A DNA stretch of 18,982 bases from positions 1 to 18,982 of the forward strand of contig DGHL01000059.1 in assembly GCA_002392645.1 (NCBI GenBank), in the 5' to 3' direction. How positions within the stretch are numbered: the first letter of the stretch is position 1; each line of letters starts with the position of its first letter. The notes below the pieces were generated by a model. It made no database searches. It saw only the letters and a program-made list of their open reading frames with translations, and was not told the DNA's origin. Below, piece by piece: positions 14,580-18,982 of this stretch. A program made the position numbers and the translations under genes. The DNA comes from Prevotellaceae bacterium UBA3849 (lineage in GTDB: Bacteria; Bacteroidota; Bacteroidia; Bacteroidales; Bacteroidaceae).

Positions 14580-15614
14580 ATGAACAATAACAAACTTATA
14601 AGAATAGCATACAACGTAATAATAGGCCTATTGCTGATTGGCGGTATTATATTGGTGATAAAGAATTTCTGGCACTTCGGAGACGTAGAATACACCGACA
14701 ATGCGCACATAGAACAACATATAACGCCGGTGAACTCCAGGGTGCAGGGATATATCAAGGAAATACGCTTTGAGGAATACCAAAAGGTACATAAGGGCGA
14801 TACTCTCGTGATAATAGAAGATGCCGAGTTCAGGTTGGCACTGGCACAGGCAAGGGCACAACTCGCCAACGCACAGGCTGGCACTTCTGCCACAGGGGCA
14901 GGCATCAGTGCTACAAGCGCCAGCATCAGTCAGGCGCAGGCAGGCATGGAGGAAGTGCGCGTACAGATGGAAAACGCCAAGCGCGAGGATGACCGCTATG
15001 CGGCATTGCTGAAGAAAGACGCCGTGACACGTCAGCAGTATGACGGCATCCACACCGCCTACCTTGCCGCAAAAGCACGCTATGATGCCATGAGCCACCA
15101 GAAGGCTTCGCTCGCCAGCGTAAGGAATGAGCAGGGACACCGTCTGTCACAGTCACAGGCTGGTATCGAGGCTGCACAGGCTGCCGTGCACCTGGCAGAG
15201 CTGAACCTGTCTTACACCGTGATAATAGCGACAGCAGACGGTGTGATAGGACACAAGGACATACACGTAGGACAATTAGTGCAACCAGGACAGACTATGT
15301 GCAACATAGTGGATGGCTCTGAAATGTGGGTAGTGGCAAACTATCGTGAGACACAGATGCCTAACATAGCAATAGGCAGCAAGGTGGACATGAAGGTTGA
15401 CGCCGTGCCTGGCGTGAAGTTCACCGGTGAAGTGGAGCGCATAAGCGACGCTACCGGTTCGGCTTACTCCATGATACCACAGGATAACGCTACGGGAAAC
15501 TTCGTAAAGATAGAACAACGCATACCCGTACGCATACGCCTTAACAAGAATGAGTATGTCACGAAACTACGTGCTGGCATGAACGTGGAGTGCGAGGTGA
15601 GGTATTCTAAATGA
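14580..15614 (+). CDS. HlyD/EmrA-type periplasmic adaptor (membrane fusion protein)
   Basis: The 344-residue product has one N-terminal membrane anchor (about 10-28), then the EmrA-type segment YTDNAHIEQHITPVNSRVQGYI (split biotinyl-lipoyl half, about 38-80), an Ala/Gln-rich coiled-coil hairpin (about 82-205), the second lipoyl half with ATADGVIGHKDIHVGQLVQPGQ (217-238) and a beta-barrel (about 245-340). In such systems the adaptor links an inner-membrane MFS pump to TolC. ATG at 14580 fits the anchor position; no Shine-Dalgarno is evident, usual for this phylum. The MFS gene starts 21 bp after its stop. Complete by length. Confidence 0.92.
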   Translation: MNNNKLIRIAYNVIIGLLLIGGIILVIKNFWHFGDVEYTDNAHIEQHITPVNSRVQGYIKEIRFEEYQKVHKGDTLVIIEDAEFRLALAQARAQLANAQAGTSATGAGISATSASISQAQAGMEEVRVQMENAKREDDRYAALLKKDAVTRQQYDGIHTAYLAAKARYDAMSHQKASLASVRNEQGHRLSQSQAGIEAAQAAVHLAELNLSYTVIIATADGVIGHKDIHVGQLVQPGQTMCNIVDGSEMWVVANYRETQMPNIAIGSKVDMKVDAVPGVKFTGEVERISDATGSAYSMIPQDNATGNFVKIEQRIPVRIRLNKNEYVTKLRAGMNVECEVRYSK

Positions 15615-15635
15615 AAGGACAGAAAGATCTAAAGT

Positions 15636-17312
15636 ATGAGTCACAATCACGAAACACCGCCACCATTCGCCATGCCGATGTTTCACGACTGGGTGCCTAA
15701 GGGCATCAGGCCGTGGATATACCTGCTGCAGGCATTCTGCTTCCAGTTTAGTGGTGGCATATACATGGGTGCTATGAACGACATGATCGGAGAACACTCA
15801 TGGATGAGAGAGGACATACTGTTTCTGCTATGCTGCACGCTGGCAGGCATGGCTATATGGTTTCCAGTGTTGTTCAGGACAAAGTTCAGGTTCTCAAACA
15901 AATTCCTGCTGATGACCTCTGCCTCGGTACTGATAGTATGCAACCTGCTTACCATGTACCGATTGCCACTGCCCGTGATGTGGGTGGTGTGCTTCGTGGC
16001 TGGCATAGCGAAGATACAAGGTACGTTTGAGAATATGTCGAACATACAGCTGTGGATGACGCCGAAACGCGACTTTGCCGTATTCTTCCCACTATTGCAC
16101 ATAGTGTTGCTAACGGCGATAGAGGTCACAGGATGGCTGTCGGCAGCTTTTGCCTTCTACATGCACTGGACCATAATGCACTGGCTTATAATAGGACTGA
16201 TGATGCTCGTGCTGGTGATACAGGCAACGCTGACGCGCCCCTTCTGCCCTATGCCGCCGGATAGACGTGTGCCGTTCAGGGGCATAGATTGGATGTCGGC
16301 ATGTGGATGGGTGTTGTTCTTCCTCGTAATGGCATACATACTGACATACGGTGACTGGATGCAATGGTGGCATTCGAGAACCATACAGCTGCTTGTAGCG
16401 GCAGACTGCATAATACTGGCAGGACTGATGCTGAGGATGAAGACGAACAAACAGGCGTTCATAGAATGGAAGATAGTAAGGTTTCGCTATTTCCGCCCCA
16501 TACTGCTATTTATGGCTTTGTTTGAGGTGATAATGTCGGTGGAGCACGTGCTCGAGATGGTATATTACGAAGAGGTGATGCACTATAGCGACCTTACGTA
16601 CGAGACACTTAACCAATGGTCGCTGATAGGTGTGTATGCCGGATGCTTGTTCTCGCTCTGCTGGCTGAAAGTGATGCAGTGGAGTCAGTTTAAGCTGATA
16701 GCAATAGGCATGGCGTTTATAATGCTCTACTGCATGGGCTTCTATTTCCTTGTAACGCCGGAGATTGGGTACTACCAACTGGTGCCACCGCTGATATGCC
16801 GTGGATTTGGCTATGCCACACTATGCATAGTGTTTATGTGGTGCCTGCATGAGGTGATGGACTTCATGCACTTCTTCCAGGCATTGTGCATATTCAACTT
16901 CCTACACATGTTCGGAGGCGGATATATAGGTTCGGCATTGCTTGCACACGGAATAGGATACTATGTAAGCGACGGCTTCGCACGTTACAACGGTTACATA
17001 AACACCGTAGGATTCAGTGCTTCGCCATTCAACCTCGGTTCCTACATGGACGGCATGGTGGAAGGACTGCTCGCGCAGACCGTCAAAATTCTGTATGGCT
17101 GGATGATATGGGGCTGCATAGCATATATAGCAATATTCCTGCTGTGGGACAGACCTGGAGTACGCCGACGCGTGAAACGTATGCCCGCATGGTCAACGGT
17201 GGGCGTATGGACACTGCGCAGCGTAAACAAGAGCAAGAATTTCACAGGACGACAGATAAAGCGAATATTGCCCAAAACTTCCGCCAATACCTTAAATAAA
17301 CTTAATAAGTAG
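15636..17312 (+). CDS. 14-TM MFS drug-type exporter (EmrB/DHA2-like, divergent)
   Basis: The 558-residue product is strongly hydrophobic, rich in Trp, Met and Cys, with about 14 membrane segments between residues 27 and 503 and a basic cytoplasmic tail (505-558). Partners and length fit the DHA2 14-helix group that works with EmrA-like adaptors to expel hydrophobic compounds by proton exchange. The usual motif A (G-x-L-a-D-r-x-G-r-k) between helices 2 and 3 is not recognisable; the equivalent stretch reads FPVLFRTKFRFSNK (76-89). This is probably a Bacteroidota-specific branch; substrate is unknown. It begins 21 bp after the adaptor gene and ends the operon; no terminator was found before uxaC. 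Confidence 0.85.
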   Translation: MSHNHETPPPFAMPMFHDWVPKGIRPWIYLLQAFCFQFSGGIYMGAMNDMIGEHSWMREDILFLLCCTLAGMAIWFPVLFRTKFRFSNKFLLMTSASVLIVCNLLTMYRLPLPVMWVVCFVAGIAKIQGTFENMSNIQLWMTPKRDFAVFFPLLHIVLLTAIEVTGWLSAAFAFYMHWTIMHWLIIGLMMLVLVIQATLTRPFCPMPPDRRVPFRGIDWMSACGWVLFFLVMAYILTYGDWMQWWHSRTIQLLVAADCIILAGLMLRMKTNKQAFIEWKIVRFRYFRPILLFMALFEVIMSVEHVLEMVYYEEVMHYSDLTYETLNQWSLIGVYAGCLFSLCWLKVMQWSQFKLIAIGMAFIMLYCMGFYFLVTPEIGYYQLVPPLICRGFGYATLCIVFMWCLHEVMDFMHFFQALCIFNFLHMFGGGYIGSALLAHGIGYYVSDGFARYNGYINTVGFSASPFNLGSYMDGMVEGLLAQTVKILYGWMIWGCIAYIAIFLLWDRPGVRRRVKRMPAWSTVGVWTLRSVNKSKNFTGRQIKRILPKTSANTLNKLNK

Positions 17313-17319
17313 GACAAAG

Positions 17320-17351
17320 TTAGGTAGATTGGAAAAAAAATTGTATTTTTG
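17320..17351 (+). promoter_or_regulatory. Promoter of uxaC
   Basis: TATTTTTG (17344-17351) matches TAnnTTTG; TTAG at 17320-17323, 20 bp upstream, is one base from the TTTG consensus. Transcription would start near 17356, leaving a leader of about 136 nt. Confidence 0.6.
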
Positions 17352-17359
17352 CAAGACGT

Positions 17360-17382
17360 TTGACATTTGTCAACATGTTGAC
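17360..17382. promoter_or_regulatory. Operator-like overlapping palindromes just after the uxaC transcript start
   Basis: TTGACATTTGTCAA (17360-17373) and GTCAACATGTTGAC (17369-17382) are both near-perfect or perfect 14-bp palindromes sharing a GTCAA half-site, so three half-sites lie in 23 bp. Placed just downstream of the predicted transcript start, they suit a dimeric repressor. The regulator is not in this window and is not named. Confidence 0.55.
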
Positions 17383-17491
17383 CTGAAGAAAACATCAAAA
17401 GAAGGTTTACTTTTACATTGTACATGACGAAATACGCCAGACGGAAATAACCCTAAAGAGCAAACTATAAAAAACCAATCACATACCAAAA

Positions 17492-18907
17492 ATGAAACAG
17501 TTTAACGACGAGAACTTCCTGCTCGAGACCAAGACAGCGCAGGACCTTTACCACAATCATGCGGCTAAGATGCCGATTATCGATTACCACTGTCACCTCA
17601 TTCCACAGATGGTGGCAGAGAACAAACGTTTTGACTCTATAGCACAGATATGGCTCATGGGTGACCACTACAAGTGGCGCGCTATGCGCTCTAACGGTGT
17701 TGACGAGCGCTTCTGCACAGGTAAGGATACTACCGACTGGGAGAAGTTCGAGAAGTGGGCTGAGACAGTGCCTTATACATTCCGTAACCCTCTCTATCAC
17801 TGGACTCACCTCGAGTTGAAGACTGCATTCGGCATCAACGAGACCTTGAACCCAGAGAACGCTAAGGAGATTTACGACAAGTGTAACGACCTTATCGCTA
17901 ACGATCCTAAGTTTACTCCACGTGGATTGATGGAGCACTACAACGTAGAACTCGTTTGTACTACCGATGATCCTGCTGACACACTGGAGTGGCATGACAT
18001 CGTAGCTGCTGACAAGACTTGCAAGACTCGCATGATTCCTGCATGGCGTCCTGACGCTGCAATGAACATCGAGGCTGCTACATTCAAGGCTTACATCGAG
18101 AAGCTCGGTAATGTTGCCGGCGTTGAAATCAAGAAGTTCGCTGATCTTATCGATGCACTGCAGAAGCGTCACGACTTCTTCGCATCAAAGGGCTGTAAGC
18201 TCTCTGACCACGGTATCGAGGAGTTCTACGATGAACCATACACCGACGCTGAGATTGACGCAATCCTTGACAAGGCTCTTACAGGTAAGGAGGTTTCTGT
18301 TGAGGAGCAGCGCAAGTATAAGCACGCCTTCCTGAAGGAAATGGCAATCATGGACTATAACGCTGGATGGACACAGCAGTTCCACTATGGCGCTATCCGT
18401 AACAACAACACCAAGATGTTTAACCTGCTCGGTGCTGATACAGGTTTCGACTCTATCGGTGAGTTCACTACAGCCAAGGCTTGCTCACACTTCCTCGACG
18501 AGTTGAACGTTGCTGGTAAGCTGACAAAGACGATCCTTTACAACCTTAACCCATGCGCTAACGAGGTGCTGGCTACAATGCTCGGCAACTTCCAGGATGG
18601 CTCTTGCCCAGGTAAGATACAGTGGGGTTCAGGCTGGTGGTTCCTTGACCAGAAGGACGGTATGGAGAAGCAGATGAACGCCCTCTCTGTGCTTGGTCTG
18701 CTCTCTCGCTTCGTAGGTATGCTGACCGACTCACGTTCGTTCCTCTCTTACCCACGTCACGAGTATTTCCGTCGTACTCTCTGTAACCTCGTCGGCAACG
18801 ACATTGAGGCAGGCCTCATTCCATTCGAGGGTTACGAGAAGCAGCGCGTATATCAGATGATTGAAGACATCTGTTACAACAATGCTAAGAACTTCTTCCA
18901 GTTCTAA
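17492..18907 (+). CDS. uxaC: Glucuronate/galacturonate isomerase (uronate isomerase)
   Basis: The 471-residue product matches UxaC in full length and motifs: DYHCHL at 31-36 (metal or active-site His), FHYGAIRNNN at 297-306, DTGFDSIGE at 316-324, KIQWGSGWWFLDQKDGM at 375-391 and TDSRSFLSYPRHEYFRR at 412-428. It converts D-glucuronate to D-fructuronate and D-galacturonate to D-tagaturonate in the cytoplasm, the first step of hexuronate use from pectin or host glycans. No other pathway gene (uxuA, uxuB, uxaA, kdgK) is in the window. It has its own promoter and an operator-like site. Codon usage differs from the upstream operon (few ATA codons, many ATC, CGT, GCT), as expected for high expression. 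Confidence 0.97.
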   Translation: MKQFNDENFLLETKTAQDLYHNHAAKMPIIDYHCHLIPQMVAENKRFDSIAQIWLMGDHYKWRAMRSNGVDERFCTGKDTTDWEKFEKWAETVPYTFRNPLYHWTHLELKTAFGINETLNPENAKEIYDKCNDLIANDPKFTPRGLMEHYNVELVCTTDDPADTLEWHDIVAADKTCKTRMIPAWRPDAAMNIEAATFKAYIEKLGNVAGVEIKKFADLIDALQKRHDFFASKGCKLSDHGIEEFYDEPYTDAEIDAILDKALTGKEVSVEEQRKYKHAFLKEMAIMDYNAGWTQQFHYGAIRNNNTKMFNLLGADTGFDSIGEFTTAKACSHFLDELNVAGKLTKTILYNLNPCANEVLATMLGNFQDGSCPGKIQWGSGWWFLDQKDGMEKQMNALSVLGLLSRFVGMLTDSRSFLSYPRHEYFRRTLCNLVGNDIEAGLIPFEGYEKQRVYQMIEDICYNNAKNFFQF

Positions 18908-18919
18908 ACATTTAGCAGT

Positions 18920-18960
18920 AATTAGGTCATAAGGTCATGAGGTTCTTAGGTTATAACTTC
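18920..18960. repeat. Degenerate AGGTCATA-type low-complexity repeat after uxaC
   Basis: TTAGGTCATAAGGTCATGAGG followed by TTCTTAGGTTATAAC is a run of short degenerate units. It starts about 15 bp past the uxaC stop and continues to near the window edge. No terminator hairpin is visible in the 75 bp available. Confidence 0.4.
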
Positions 18961-18982
18961 CCTTAAAACCTGAGAGCGAAGC

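Noticed and set aside
17465..18172. 235-codon minus-strand frame
   Set aside because: It is the antisense shadow of uxaC and has no recognisable product.

Overview
The window looks like chromosome of a Bacteroidota bacterium, most likely Prevotellaceae or a close relative. Several genes are preceded by the Bacteroidota promoter pattern TTTG-N19/20-TAnnTTTG, Shine-Dalgarno sequences are weak or absent, and the gene content fits: a BspA-like leucine-rich-repeat protein with a type IX-like C-terminal tail, a membrane-anchored AraC-type regulator, uxaC, and a DUF3791/DUF3990 pair. No rRNA, tRNA, transposase or CRISPR array was seen.

Left part (1-1450, minus strand). After a probable promoter for a gene leaving the left edge comes a three-gene operon with overlapping stops and starts: a DUF3791 protein, a DUF3990 protein (ADP-ribosyltransferase-like fold) and an unassigned 77-residue protein. 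A perfect TTTG-N20-TAACTTTG promoter precedes it, followed by a leader of about 145 nt tiled by four hairpins. It resembles a toxin-antitoxin or ADP-ribosylation module and is the best candidate here for an undescribed system. A 23-bp perfect inverted repeat lies just beyond its end. The stretch 1450-2000 is non-coding and repeat-rich: an 18-bp-arm hairpin, four 22-bp tandem units, and low-complexity repeats.

Centre (2001-10207, minus strand). Two large secreted modular proteins are encoded. The 1277-residue one carries beta-sandwich domains, BspA-type leucine-rich repeats and a sorting-like tail. The 1327-residue one carries three InlB-type repeats, a cohesin-like domain, PKD, CARDB-like and leucine-rich modules and a C-terminal dockerin. 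Between them are three 108-bp tandem copies that include the last two sense codons and stop of the upstream gene. Divergent from the BspA-like gene is a 7-TM AraC-family regulator. The divergent spacer holds two 19-bp direct repeats 42 bp apart, suggesting a shared control region.

Right part (10441-18982, plus strand). The regulator is followed by a DNA/RNA non-specific endonuclease with its own promoter and an intrinsic terminator, then a TolC / EmrA-type adaptor / 14-TM MFS tripartite efflux operon, and finally uxaC (uronate isomerase) with its own promoter, an operator-like palindrome cluster and a codon usage typical of a highly expressed gene.
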